64,000 nucleotides of DNA, taken from positions 124,001 to 188,000 of the forward strand of contig ONEZ01000006.1 of assembly GCA_900316995.1 (NCBI GenBank), given 5' to 3'. The stretch comes from an uncultured Bacteroidales bacterium. Its GTDB lineage: Bacteria; Bacteroidota; Bacteroidia; Bacteroidales; Paludibacteraceae. The notes beneath the pieces were generated by a model. It saw only the letters and a program-made list of their open reading frames with translations. It was not told where the DNA came from and did no database searches. Made by a program: the position numbers and the translations under genes. Below are positions 9,332 to 17,990 of this stretch, piece after piece. Every line of letters starts with the position of its first letter. Position 1 is the first letter of the stretch.

Positions 9332-9607
9332 ATGCAACAAGAAGAATACTCGAACCTTTGGAACTTCATTTGTGCATACCTTCCAAATTATTGTAGAAGG
9401 GATGATGTTTTACGAAGTGATATATTGCGCCGCTACATTGATGATGAGTATGTTGCGGAAAGTGATTTACAATGGATTGACGAATATTATGGTTCTGATA
9501 GAAATACTGTCACTAAGGCTTTGTTAGAATTGGAAAAAGGTTTTGTTTCAGAGGCGTTGGAGAATTATTACATTACTGAAAGCTTCAACCTATTGGGCAC
9601 TTTGTAA
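9332..9607 (+). CDS. Small acidic hypothetical protein
   Basis: 91 residues beginning MQQEEYSNLWNFICAYL, rich in Asp and Glu, starting 8 bp after the helicase stop and so almost certainly in the same transcript. I do not recognise the family. It is soluble, with no signal or membrane segment. An acidic small protein next to a DNA enzyme could be an inhibitor, DNA mimic or specificity partner; that is speculation. Confidence 0.6.
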   Translation: MQQEEYSNLWNFICAYLPNYCRRDDVLRSDILRRYIDDEYVAESDLQWIDEYYGSDRNTVTKALLELEKGFVSEALENYYITESFNLLGTL

Positions 9608-9765
9608 TTTTTGACTTTATCTTCGTAGAAAATCCTGTGTTGTTATAAGTATTTGATAATTAGATGATTCTTATCTTCGCGTAAAATCCCAATAAATAGT
9701 AATCCTTTAGACATGTGAAATAATTACGATGGATATCTTGAGTGTGTATGATTTGCAGAAAAACG

Positions 9766-9799
9766 TCTCAAAAGGTAGATTGTATATACCCTTTTGAGA
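9766..9799. terminator. Hairpin between convergent operons
   Basis: Arms TCTCAAAAGG and CCTTTTGAGA form a 10 bp stem with a 14-base loop, midway between the end of the helicase operon and the end of the opposing HNH operon. It is a likely bidirectional terminator. The rest of the roughly 290 bp gap shows nothing I recognise. Confidence 0.5.
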
Positions 9800-9893
9800 T
9801 AGTATCATTTTCTATGAATCTTTTACGACATTTGTTTTTACAGCAGATACAGGCAGAACCAATTCCACCTCATCAACTTCTATTCTCATAAAT

Positions 9894-10628
9894 TCACATT
9901 TTTCTCAGTTCATCCATACAACGCATACAAGTCTCAAAGTGCTCTTTGTTTATGGCGGCTCTTTGATTATCACTCATATCCGATTCGTTCATAAATGTAG
10001 TATAGATAACCAGCATGGCATCCACTTTATCGTGCTCGTGTATGCAATCTTCACTTTTGCAACCTTCGATAGCGCTGCGTGTAAAGCAGAAACCATCGGG
10101 AACACGAATACCATGATCATTGTATTCACCATGCTCTTTATAGTTCTTGTTAATGTCCTCGTTGAGCATGATGGGCATTGGGCGAGGATTCCTAACTAAG
10201 AACAGACCTGCAATCTCATTTGCCGATAGATTGTCCTTATGCAGGCAGCGCTCGTTGTACCGTTGAAGGAAATGGCTAGTATATGCATGTATCTGAGGCA
10301 ACATGATGGTATCGCACTGGGGAGTGTGCTTATACCCCATTCGCATTCCTCTTATAACATAACGCTGTTTTCCACTGAATACGGAGCAGAATGAAGAATA
10401 ATGTGGTTTCTCCACCTCATCGGTATTTTCTGCATAGTAGAATATGACATACTGATTGTTAGTGGCAGGGATCTTGTACTCATCAATGTACCAAGCTGGG
10501 AATGTCCTGGATTTCTTAAATGCTTTGATTGCTTTAGGATACGACTTGTCTATCCTTATCTGCACTTTATGGGCATCAGCAACAAGCCCGTCGTACATTT
10601 CCTTACATGTCATTGATGGCAGTATCAT
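9894..10628 (-). CDS. Hypothetical protein, partner of HNH endonuclease
   Basis: 244 residues, no recognised family, no signal peptide or membrane helices. Visible features are SHFLQRYNERC in the middle, and several Cys/His in the last third (CKSEDCIHEHD and CMRCMDE) that could bind a metal. Its ATG overlaps the stop of the HNH gene by one base (TAATG), so the two are translationally coupled and probably work together. Part of the accessory island. Confidence 0.65.
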   Translation of the reverse strand: MILPSMTCKEMYDGLVADAHKVQIRIDKSYPKAIKAFKKSRTFPAWYIDEYKIPATNNQYVIFYYAENTDEVEKPHYSSFCSVFSGKQRYVIRGMRMGYKHTPQCDTIMLPQIHAYTSHFLQRYNERCLHKDNLSANEIAGLFLVRNPRPMPIMLNEDINKNYKEHGEYNDHGIRVPDGFCFTRSAIEGCKSEDCIHEHDKVDAMLVIYTTFMNESDMSDNQRAAINKEHFETCMRCMDELRKM

Positions 10629-11647
10629 TATTTCGTTTCTCCCTTTAAGATGGATTCGAATATTTTTTCAGGTTCATCGCCAATGTCGAATACTCCCATA
10701 TTTTCATGATAGAAGATGGCATCCTTGTATGTGATCTTTGTAATAGCATGTGTCATGAAACCGATGCTTATGCTAGACATTACCCACAAGCAATCGGGTT
10801 GTGGCATCCCAAATTGTAGGACTGTAGAATCACCATAGTTATTTGTGCTGAATATGGCACCTACTTTTAGATTCGCCATATAAGCTTCAAGAGGATTTCC
10901 AGAGAGTTCTTGCGGACAGCACGGAAAAGCTACAGGATTCTTCCAATCCAGCTGGATTGCATTATGTGTTAGTGATTGAGTTTTAGATGGCTCTTTCACT
11001 TCCTCCATATTTTCTTTATAAGTTGCCAGCTCATCATTACCTCTCATACTTGAAAGTGAGGGGGCATTATATATAGATTCAGCATTAATACTCCGCTCTT
11101 GAAATACCCATTCGCCTAGACTTCCACCCTGTGGCTTTGGGTGCTCTTTTGCCCAATTTGTCAATCTTTCCAGTGATGCACGTGCCTCTTCTTGGGTCAC
11201 AGCTCGCATCCAACTGAAATTTGGGTCTATACTTTCATGTCCTCGCAGAATAGATGGGTCTGCGAGAAATGTTTCAATACTTCCACAGATGTTTTCTATC
11301 CTTGCACGAGTAATGGGATTGTTCAACGTATTCTCTAATCGTGTGAGCCAACGAAGATTTTCAGGGCGATTATTACGACGATTTGTGTCAATATGATCAA
11401 CCACGTGCTGGTCTGTTGGTGGTTCGCCATGAAAGGCAAAGGCAACAATTCTATGCACCCTCTGTCCTGCAATCTCCATATAGCCCGTTTTGTCATTGGG
11501 TTTGCCCAAAGTCCATACGTTATCATCTTTGCGAATTCGTTTACCTTCACGTGGATGCCGCATTACAGCACCGTTGTCACGTACTGAATAATGCTCTTCC
11601 TTGTAGATGCATTCTTTGACTTCGTTGTAATCGTCGATGCTAATCAT
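10628..11647 (-). CDS. HNH endonuclease domain protein
   Basis: 339 residues. The N-terminal third carries an HNH_3-type nuclease: VHRIVAFAFHG followed by VVDHIDTNRRNNRPENLRWL near residues 67-103, with the DH pair and closing Asn/His-type ligands visible. The remaining 200 residues are unrelated to anything I recognise and may recognise the target. Proteins with this HNH form are common in phage and mobile DNA as homing-type nickases, and also in defence loci. It is the first gene of a two-gene minus-strand operon with the 244-residue partner. Confidence 0.8.
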   Translation of the reverse strand: MISIDDYNEVKECIYKEEHYSVRDNGAVMRHPREGKRIRKDDNVWTLGKPNDKTGYMEIAGQRVHRIVAFAFHGEPPTDQHVVDHIDTNRRNNRPENLRWLTRLENTLNNPITRARIENICGSIETFLADPSILRGHESIDPNFSWMRAVTQEEARASLERLTNWAKEHPKPQGGSLGEWVFQERSINAESIYNAPSLSSMRGNDELATYKENMEEVKEPSKTQSLTHNAIQLDWKNPVAFPCCPQELSGNPLEAYMANLKVGAIFSTNNYGDSTVLQFGMPQPDCLWVMSSISIGFMTHAITKITYKDAIFYHENMGVFDIGDEPEKIFESILKGETK

Positions 11648-11782
11648 CTGTATAAATTATGCGTTTCAATCGATGAAATATAGATGCGAAATTAGTAATA
11701 AATGTAGTAATATCCAATGAATAATGCAGTAATTTATATTCAATTAGCAAGAAGATACAATCTTCCGTTAATCAGGGAGTAC

Positions 11783-11811
11783 TAATACTGAAACAGCTCG
11801 TTTCAGTATTA
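11783..11811. promoter_or_regulatory. 12 bp inverted repeat upstream of the HNH operon
   Basis: Arms TAATACTGAAAC and GTTTCAGTATTA flank a 5-base centre, about 135 bp upstream of the HNH gene on its promoter side. It could be an operator, or a terminator for the now-decayed plus-strand material. The surrounding AT-rich DNA shows no further gene until the vsr remnant. Confidence 0.4.
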
Positions 11812-11893
11812 ATAAAGCTTGAAAATTCAATACTATAGCTGAGGATTCCACAATTTCTGTGAAGATAATTTAGGAAAAGACTTCGGAAAAACT

Positions 11894-12034
11894 TTCAATA
11901 ATAGACAGGACTTTTGAAACGGCTGGCAGGTGATAGTGATTTGGGAGTGTCAGCTTAAACCTGCATGGATTGATGAAACTATGCGTGGGGTGGAGGTTCT
12001 GCTTAATAGAAACTTTTTATCGTTGTTTAATTAA
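11894..12034 (+). pseudogene. vsr: Remnant of a Vsr mismatch endonuclease gene
   Basis: Only the C-terminal part survives. The frame reads NGWQVIVIWECQLKPAWIDE and ends LLNRNFLSLFN before a stop. GW.VIVIWECQL is the signature of very-short-patch-repair endonucleases, which normally sit beside C5-cytosine methyltransferases. A TGA interrupts the frame nine codons before WEC, no start is available upstream, and the N-terminal catalytic core is missing. Its stop is one base before the ATG of the menA remnant. This shows that a restriction-modification or Vsr-bearing cluster once occupied this side of the island. Confidence 0.75.
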
Positions 12035-12035
12035 A

Positions 12036-12136
12036 ATGAGTGATATACAGTAAAATAGCATAAAGGCGTGGGTGCTGGCGGCAAGGCCTAAGACGCTGTC
12101 GGGTGCAGTGATGCCTGTGCTTATTGGAGGCTCGCT
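12036..12136 (+). pseudogene. menA: Scar: 5' fragment of a second menA copy
   Basis: About 101 bases align without gaps to the start of menA, with about 17 differences by my count. Codon 6 has become TAA. Most later changes are at third codon positions (CCA/CCT, ACA/ACG, GCG/GCA, GGC/GGA), so this copy diverged while still under selection and decayed later. The fragment breaks off after 33 codons and joins directly to a vanX start. Confidence 0.9.
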
Positions 12137-12262
12137 ATGAATAATATGAACAGAATTTATAGCACGTATAATTTTGTGGGGCAGAGGATTGACGGCTATG
12201 AGCAACCTATCGCCATGCTTACTCGTGAGGTGGCGGACTCCCTGAAGGCTGTGAGCGACGAT
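12137..12262 (+). pseudogene. Scar: internally deleted second vanX copy
   Basis: It opens with ATGAATAATATGAACAGAAT exactly as the intact VanX-like gene, then jumps to the codons for STYNFVGQRIDGYEQP and continues to KAVSDD before losing similarity. About 16 differences in 105 bases by my count, nearly all synonymous. Residues from about 7 to 43 and everything after about 87 are deleted. Together with the menA scar it represents a menA-to-vanX block reduced to about 230 bp. Confidence 0.9.
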
Positions 12263-12310
12263 GGAACATAGTGGAGCATAGTGTCTGGATTTGTTTTTAG
12301 CAATAAAAAG

Positions 12311-13888
12311 TTATAAGATTTTTGTTACTTCAATCGCCTGCGCCTCATGAATATCCATCATGGCATTGATGAAATATATGGTTTTGTAGTGTCGTATCTC
12401 ATCAACAGGGATATGTCGTTCTGTTATCACTCCATTGTCGATAAGACGTTGACGGCAAGTGCCATGTAGTAGTGCATCGGTGGGGGTGAACATATTGCCT
12501 TCATAATCTTCGAATACGAGATTACAATAACTAGCATCGGTTATCATCCCGTTACGAACAATGATGACATCGTCGGTGTGGGCTTGCTTAACAAGATGTG
12601 CCAACTGGCGACGGTCAACACTTTTATAAGTGTAGCGGATGGTGGTGTCGTAAACAAGGGCAACACTCTTTCGATATTTGGGTGTGTAGGGAGTGAATTC
12701 AATGGCACGAATGACATCGGTATATTCAATGCGGCATTTGAATCGCCCTTTTTTTGCTTTCTCCGGAATCTCAAGATGTAGTTCTGGCATCGGCTTGTCG
12801 TAAATATCCTTAATGGTCTTTTCCATTCGTTTAAGATGATATGACAAATACATGGGTTGCCCGTTATTGATGCAGATCACTTCTGAAAAGGCTGGTTTTC
12901 TGAGTGGAAGATATATCTTTTCAATCACTTCATGGTATTCGCTATATGCATCACTCATCGCTGTGATTCCACCACCGCTACGATAGAATTTCTGCCCGGC
13001 AGAGTCCTGTTCTATATATCTGATAATCACACTGCTATCAAATGAGGCTCCATCAAAATAACCAAACACCCCAGTATAAAATCCGCGTGGATCTTCTTCC
13101 GCCTCTCTTATCAGTTGTATAGTGCGTGGTTTGGGTGCGCCCGATATACTTCCTGCTGGGAGCATGGACAGGATGATTTTTCCGAGGTTGCGTTGCCAAT
13201 CCTTTGGTAAGATGCCTGTTATCTCACTACTTATCTGAAGTATATGTGCCCGGTCGCTGTGAATCTCGGTGGCGTATCGATAGCGTTCTACATGGACATT
13301 CTCGGCAAACATACTCAAGTCGTTCCTCATCAGATCTACCACAGTGGCATGCTCTGCACTTTCTTTCTTGTTGGCAAGGATAAGGTCTTTTGCGTGAGGG
13401 ATATCGGCATTGATAGTTCCTTTCATCGGATGAGTGGATATCTTACCGTCGTGGCTGATGGTCACAAAACATTCGGGCGAGAAACAAACGAAACGATCAG
13501 GGATGCAGAGCGAATAGCGGGCATCGGTCATATAGAAAAGATCTTCCAAACCCAATGTGGTTTGAACAGGTGTCTTCAGTGTGAGATTTGTCAAAAACGA
13601 ATTGCCCTGATGTAGCCCTTTCTCCACGATATCAAAACGTTGTTTGTATCTGTCGAATGGCTCTGCCTGGAATGTGAATGTCTCGTTATTCCCCTGAAAC
13701 AGGTCTTTGTTTACATTTGAAGCCGACGGAATATCAAAAAGAATATCGGTTTGATGTCGCGGTTCTTCAGTAATAATAAACTCGGTACATTCAAAATTTG
13801 CAACAAAAAGAAATTCCTTTTGTTGTGCTGCAAGATGTGAGATGCGTTCAGTAGCATCGTTTACGTTGTAAAATGTGGAATATGCCAT
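12311..13888 (-). CDS. pabB: Aminodeoxychorismate synthase I / lyase fusion (PabB-PabC)
   Basis: 525 residues. Residues 1 to about 330 are a chorismate-binding synthase: HPMKGTI carries the PabB lysine, followed by SMLPAGSISGAPKPRT and SGGGITAMSDAYSEY. Residues from about 335 on are a class IV PLP lyase related to PabC: YTYKSVDRRQL with the likely PLP lysine, and NGMITDASYCNLVFED. It would convert chorismate and ammonia to 4-aminobenzoate for folate. No glutamine amidotransferase (PabA) gene is in the window. A -7 box TACGTTTG and a small GGACACA hairpin precede it on the minus strand. Confidence 0.9.
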   Translation of the reverse strand: MAYSTFYNVNDATERISHLAAQQKEFLFVANFECTEFIITEEPRHQTDILFDIPSASNVNKDLFQGNNETFTFQAEPFDRYKQRFDIVEKGLHQGNSFLTNLTLKTPVQTTLGLEDLFYMTDARYSLCIPDRFVCFSPECFVTISHDGKISTHPMKGTINADIPHAKDLILANKKESAEHATVVDLMRNDLSMFAENVHVERYRYATEIHSDRAHILQISSEITGILPKDWQRNLGKIILSMLPAGSISGAPKPRTIQLIREAEEDPRGFYTGVFGYFDGASFDSSVIIRYIEQDSAGQKFYRSGGGITAMSDAYSEYHEVIEKIYLPLRKPAFSEVICINNGQPMYLSYHLKRMEKTIKDIYDKPMPELHLEIPEKAKKGRFKCRIEYTDVIRAIEFTPYTPKYRKSVALVYDTTIRYTYKSVDRRQLAHLVKQAHTDDVIIVRNGMITDASYCNLVFEDYEGNMFTPTDALLHGTCRQRLIDNGVITERHIPVDEIRHYKTIYFINAMMDIHEAQAIEVTKIL

Positions 13889-13978
13889 GAATCCTGATAA
13901 TTAAGATAAAAAAGCATCGGGATTCTTGTGCATCTGATAACGCACATGATACGGACACAGTTGTGTGTCCTCATAATG

Positions 13979-13986
13979 CAAACGTA
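13979..13986 (-). promoter_or_regulatory. -7 box of pabB
   Basis: TACGTTTG on the minus strand, 90 bp before pabB. A hairpin with 7 bp arms GGACACA/TGTGTCC at 13953-13970 lies in the leader. No clear -33 element. Confidence 0.4.
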
Positions 13987-14074
13987 AAGTTAGTGATTTT
14001 CTGTTTCATTACCGTATAAAGTGATGAAAAAGATAAAAAAAAATGGTTTATTACATCCCGATATGAACAAAGAA

Positions 14075-14110
14075 AAAATAGCGTGTGGTATTTGCACCAC
14101 ACGCTATTTT
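14075..14110 (-). terminator. Terminator of dnaK
   Basis: Perfect 15 bp stem (AAAATAGCGTGTGGT arms) with a 6-base loop and a T-run on the minus strand, 20 bp after the dnaK stop. Confidence 0.85.
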
Positions 14111-14129
14111 CTTATTATATAATTATTAA

Positions 14130-16070
14130 TTACTTAACCTCTTCAAAGTCTGCATCCTGGACGTTGTCGCCATTGCTGCTGTTTGATGAGCTTGAGCTGC
14201 CATTGCCGCCTGCGTTAGCTCCGCCGTTGAACGGGCCTTGCTGTCCGCCTTGTGCGCCGCCCTGGGCGTTGGCTGCATTGTACATATCCTGGCTTGCTGC
14301 GTGGAGTACATCCTCAAGACCCTTGATAGCTGAATCAATAGCATCTAAGTTCTGGTTCTTGTGAGCCTCTTTCAAGGTGGCAAGAGCAGACTCAATTGAG
14401 CTCTTCTTGTCAGCTGGAAGCTTGTCACCAAGGTCCTTCAGCTGCTTCTCTGTCTGGAATATCATAGCGTCAGCCTTGTTCAGCTTGTCAGCACGCTCTT
14501 TCTCTTTCTTATCAGCCTCTGCATTAGCCTCAGCCTCTGCCTTCATACGCTTGATTTCGTCCTCGCTCAAGCCAGATGAAGCCTCAATACGAATCTTCTG
14601 CTCCTTGCCTGTGGCCTTATCGCGGGCTGAAACGTTAAGAATACCGTTGGCATCGATGTCAAATGTAACCTCAATTTGTGGCACACCACGTGGAGCGGCT
14701 GGTATTCCGTCAAGGTTGAACATACCTATCTGTTTGTTGTCACGAGCCATTGGACGCTCACCCTGTAGTACATTAATTTGTACTGAAGGCTGGTTATCGC
14801 TGGCTGTTGAGAACACCTCAGACTTACGTGTAGGTATTGTGGTGTTAGCGTCAATAAGTTTGGTCATTACGCCACCCATTGTCTCAATACCAAGTGAAAG
14901 TGGGGTTACATCAAGCAGAAGCACGTCTTTAACATCGCCGGTAAGAACACCGCCCTGAATAGCTGCACCTACTGCTACCACCTCATCTGGGTTCACACCC
15001 TTTGAAGGCTCCTTGCCAAATATCTCTTTAACCTTAGCCTGGATGGCTGGGATACGAGATGAACCACCTACAAGAATAACCTCATCAATGTCTGAGTTGC
15101 TGAAACCAGCGTCGCTCATAGCCTTACGGCATGGTTCTACAGTGGCCTGGATAAGTTTGTCAGCAAGCTGCTCAAACTTAGCACGTGTAAGAGTCTTTAC
15201 AAGGTGTTTTGGCACACCGTTAACTGGCATAATGTATGGCAGGTTAATCTCTGTTGATGTTGAACTTGAAAGCTCTATCTTAGCCTTCTCAGCAGCCTCT
15301 TTCAAACGCTGAAGCGCCATTGGGTCTTTTCTAAGGTCTATGCCCTCATCGTTCTGGAACTCCTGAGCAAGCCAGTCAATGATAACCTGGTCAAAGTCAT
15401 CACCGCCAAGGTGGGTGTCGCCATTGGTTGACTTAACCTCAAACACACCGTCACCAAGCTCAAGGATTGAAATATCAAATGTACCGCCACCAAGGTCAAA
15501 CACTGCAATCTTCATATCCTTCTGAGTCTTGTCAAGACCGTATGCAAGTGCGGCTGCAGTTGGCTCATTTACAATACGTTTTACTGTAAGACCAGCAATC
15601 TCACCAGCCTCTTTTGTGGCTTGACGCTGAGCATCGCTGAAGTATGCAGGAACTGTGATTACAGCCTCTTTAACTTCCTGACCAAGATAATCCTCTGCGG
15701 TTTTCTTCATTTTCTGAAGTATCATGGCTGAAATCTCCTGTGGTGTATATAGGCGGCCGTCGATGTTTACACGAGGTGTGTTATTTTCACCACGGTCAAC
15801 CTGATAAGGAACTCTCTGAATCTCTTTAAGTGTCTGGTCGTATGTCTCGCCCATGAAACGCTTGATAGAGAAGATAGTCTTTTTAGGATTTGTGATTGCC
15901 TGACGTTTTGCAGGGTCACCTACCTTACGCTCGCCGCCATCAATGAATGCCACGATAGACGGGGTTGTACGTTTTCCTTCGCTGTTGGCGATAACGACTG
16001 GGTCGTTACCTTCCATGACTGATACACAAGAGTTTGTAGTACCAAGGTCTATACCAATAATTTTTCCCAT
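14130..16070 (-). CDS. dnaK: Hsp70 chaperone DnaK
   Basis: 646-residue Hsp70, normal length. It begins [18 protein letters not shown] (phosphate loop 1), with [15 protein letters not shown] and [11 protein letters not shown] in the ATPase domain, the substrate-binding domain after about residue 390, and a Gly/Asn/Ser-rich tail ending in DADFEEVK. The upstream frame adds 15 residues, but MGKIIGID is the conserved start. No dnaJ or grpE adjoins it. A sigma-54-like element shared with htpG lies about 67 bp upstream, and a strong hairpin terminator follows. Confidence 0.98.
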   Translation of the reverse strand: MGKIIGIDLGTTNSCVSVMEGNDPVVIANSEGKRTTPSIVAFIDGGERKVGDPAKRQAITNPKKTIFSIKRFMGETYDQTLKEIQRVPYQVDRGENNTPRVNIDGRLYTPQEISAMILQKMKKTAEDYLGQEVKEAVITVPAYFSDAQRQATKEAGEIAGLTVKRIVNEPTAAALAYGLDKTQKDMKIAVFDLGGGTFDISILELGDGVFEVKSTNGDTHLGGDDFDQVIIDWLAQEFQNDEGIDLRKDPMALQRLKEAAEKAKIELSSSTSTEINLPYIMPVNGVPKHLVKTLTRAKFEQLADKLIQATVEPCRKAMSDAGFSNSDIDEVILVGGSSRIPAIQAKVKEIFGKEPSKGVNPDEVVAVGAAIQGGVLTGDVKDVLLLDVTPLSLGIETMGGVMTKLIDANTTIPTRKSEVFSTASDNQPSVQINVLQGERPMARDNKQIGMFNLDGIPAAPRGVPQIEVTFDIDANGILNVSARDKATGKEQKIRIEASSGLSEDEIKRMKAEAEANAEADKKEKERADKLNKADAMIFQTEKQLKDLGDKLPADKKSSIESALATLKEAHKNQNLDAIDSAIKGLEDVLHAASQDMYNAANAQGGAQGGQQGPFNGGANAGGNGSSSSSNSSNGDNVQDADFEEVK

Positions 16071-16136
16071 AATTCTTATATTTTTAATTGTTATTAATTC
16101 TTTTTCAGAGTTCACACGGAACTTCGCCTTATACGT

Positions 16137-16154
16137 ATCAATTTCCGTGCCAAA
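16137..16154 (-). promoter_or_regulatory. Sigma-54-like element upstream of dnaK
   Basis: On the minus strand: TTTGGCACGGAAATTGAT. This fits TGGCAC-N5-TTGCW at the -24 GG and in spacing, with GA instead of GC at -12. The same core stands before htpG. It predicts a leader of about 55 bases. Confidence 0.55.
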
Positions 16155-16195
16155 CTTTATTAAACCAATAGTACTGACATTTTGTCAAAAAGTTG

Positions 16196-16203
16196 TATTT
16201 TTG
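16196..16203 (+). promoter_or_regulatory. -7 box of the S9-like gene
   Basis: TATTTTTG, 55 bp before the start; the -33 is poor. Between them lie short tandem CAACTGT/CAACTAT repeats (16229-16257). Confidence 0.4.
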
Positions 16204-16258
16204 CAACTGAAGTTGTTTAATCAGAGTTATAACTGTCAACTATCAACTGTCAACTATC

Positions 16259-17989
16259 ATGAGTATTCTAATATTATTAACATTTCTTCTCCCCCTCCCA
16301 GACGGAAATTACGCTGCCCTGAGCGGGGACAGTACAGCCATTGTGGCAGGCAAATCCAAGACCGCTCTTACAGAGAGGGTGGTTGAGTTCTCAAAAATGA
16401 GGATAAATCCACTCAAAAAAGTGGCTGATTTCCAGTTTTCCCCTGATGTGTCACGCATACTGTTTACTCGTGCAGAGGGCGACACCGCTTTAAGCCCTTT
16501 TTACATATATAAAATAGAGAGCCGCCGATGTGACCGTCTCAGTGATAATCCAGACCAGAAGGCGCCTGTGTTCAGTCCTGACGGCAAGAAGATAGCGTAT
16601 GTGCGTGGTAATAACGTAATTATCAAGCGTCTGGAGTATAATACTGAGGTTCAGGTGACTCAAGACGGCTCAGATAGCATATATAATGGTGTGCGCAGCC
16701 GTGATATGCGTGAAGCCTTTGGGGCTGAGGCTCTTATGGTATGGGCGCCAGGTTCTGATTATCTGGTCTTTAGCAAAAATGAGCGTCTCTATATGTACAG
16801 TATGCAGTACAAGTGGACCAAGGAGGTTAAAATGCCAGACCCCGATGCCGCCTATATAACAGCAGTGGAGTGGACTTCTGACCCTGAAATGTTTGGCGTT
16901 CTGTACCTTAACCGTGAACAGACCAAACTGCGTATGGCAAAGATTAACGCAGCTACTTTTGTGGCAAAACGTGTTTATGAATACACAGACCCTAAGTTTG
17001 TACTGCCAGAGTGTGCCACTTTCCTTAAATTTGCCGACAAAACTCAGAGTTTTATGCTGCTAAAGCCTGAAAATGACAGGGTGCAGCTCTGCCTCTTCTC
17101 TCCACTTGGAAAGTTTGTCAAGCAGATTACCAATGCCACCGCCGATGTCACCACTGTACATAGGTATGATCTTACGGCACGCCGCATCTGGTATCAGACC
17201 TTTGACGGTGCTGTACGCAGTGAGTGTCAGATACTTTCAGACGGGAGCAAGCCTGTAACCATATCATCAGAGTCTGTGCAGAAAGATGGCAGGGAGTATG
17301 GGCGTTCAGGAGATTTGAACTACTATGTGGTAAAACCTGACAATATGTCAAAATCCACCCCGCTTGTAATGTATGTGGCTGATTTTGAATCTGATGCCAA
17401 TGTGGCGTTTGAAAATGCCATGAAAGAGCGTGGTGTTATGACAGCTGTGGTGAAGTGCCGTGGCACACAGGGGCAGGGTGTTCAGTTTGAACAGGCCGCC
17501 TATTTAGATATGCTGAATGTCCCTGCTCAAGATTACGCCCAGGCGGCAATATCCATTGCGGAGAAATATGGTATAGAGAAGTCAAATATCTCTATTGCTG
17601 GTGAAGATTTGAACGCTGGAGTTGCACTATCAGCCATTTTTAAGGCAGACAGCCCGTTTAAGGCTGCCGTGGCAGTATCGCCAGTGACAGATTTGAGAGA
17701 ATACAATCCGGTTGTAACTCAGCGTTTTATGCGTACCGCAGGTGCTACTTCAGCATATAGATTAAATAGTGCGGTGGATAATGCTTCCAAATTAGAAAAA
17801 AAATTGTTAATTTTGCATTCAACAGCAGATGATGTCACTCCGCTAAGCAATACAGAGGCTTTGTGTAATGTGTTGGTAAATAGTGGAATCCAGTTTGATA
17901 TGCAGATATTCTTCAGTGGTGGTAGAAATATGACATCGGGGCTTGGAAATAACTATCTGATAACTAAATTTTATAATTTTATAAAATAA
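16259..17989 (+). CDS. S9 (DPP IV-like) peptidase homologue lacking catalytic residues
   Basis: 576 residues: a short hydrophobic start, a WD/beta-propeller-like region containing PVFSPDGKKIAYVRGNNVI, and an alpha/beta-hydrolase domain at the C-terminus. The nucleophile elbow, normally GWSYGG, reads AGEDLNAGV, so the Ser is gone. The acid is retained in HSTADDVTPLSN. The place of the catalytic His (DRNH in relatives) reads GRNMTSG. By sequence it cannot be a serine peptidase, although the fold appears intact and the frame is open, so it is probably a binding or regulatory pseudoenzyme. It is also shorter than the usual ~700 residues of DPP IV. A nucleotidyltransferase gene starts 1 bp after its stop. 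Confidence 0.75.
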   Translation: MSILILLTFLLPLPDGNYAALSGDSTAIVAGKSKTALTERVVEFSKMRINPLKKVADFQFSPDVSRILFTRAEGDTALSPFYIYKIESRRCDRLSDNPDQKAPVFSPDGKKIAYVRGNNVIIKRLEYNTEVQVTQDGSDSIYNGVRSRDMREAFGAEALMVWAPGSDYLVFSKNERLYMYSMQYKWTKEVKMPDPDAAYITAVEWTSDPEMFGVLYLNREQTKLRMAKINAATFVAKRVYEYTDPKFVLPECATFLKFADKTQSFMLLKPENDRVQLCLFSPLGKFVKQITNATADVTTVHRYDLTARRIWYQTFDGAVRSECQILSDGSKPVTISSESVQKDGREYGRSGDLNYYVVKPDNMSKSTPLVMYVADFESDANVAFENAMKERGVMTAVVKCRGTQGQGVQFEQAAYLDMLNVPAQDYAQAAISIAEKYGIEKSNISIAGEDLNAGVALSAIFKADSPFKAAVAVSPVTDLREYNPVVTQRFMRTAGATSAYRLNSAVDNASKLEKKLLILHSTADDVTPLSNTEALCNVLVNSGIQFDMQIFFSGGRNMTSGLGNNYLITKFYNFIK

Positions 17990-17990
17990 G

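Noticed and set aside
12311..13888. Anthranilate synthase TrpE
   Set aside because: The HPMKGT lysine motif and the fused PabC-like domain indicate aminodeoxychorismate synthase.
14377..14958. Long open frame on the plus strand within dnaK
   Set aside because: It is antisense to the well-conserved dnaK and is a codon-bias shadow; no promoter or family similarity.
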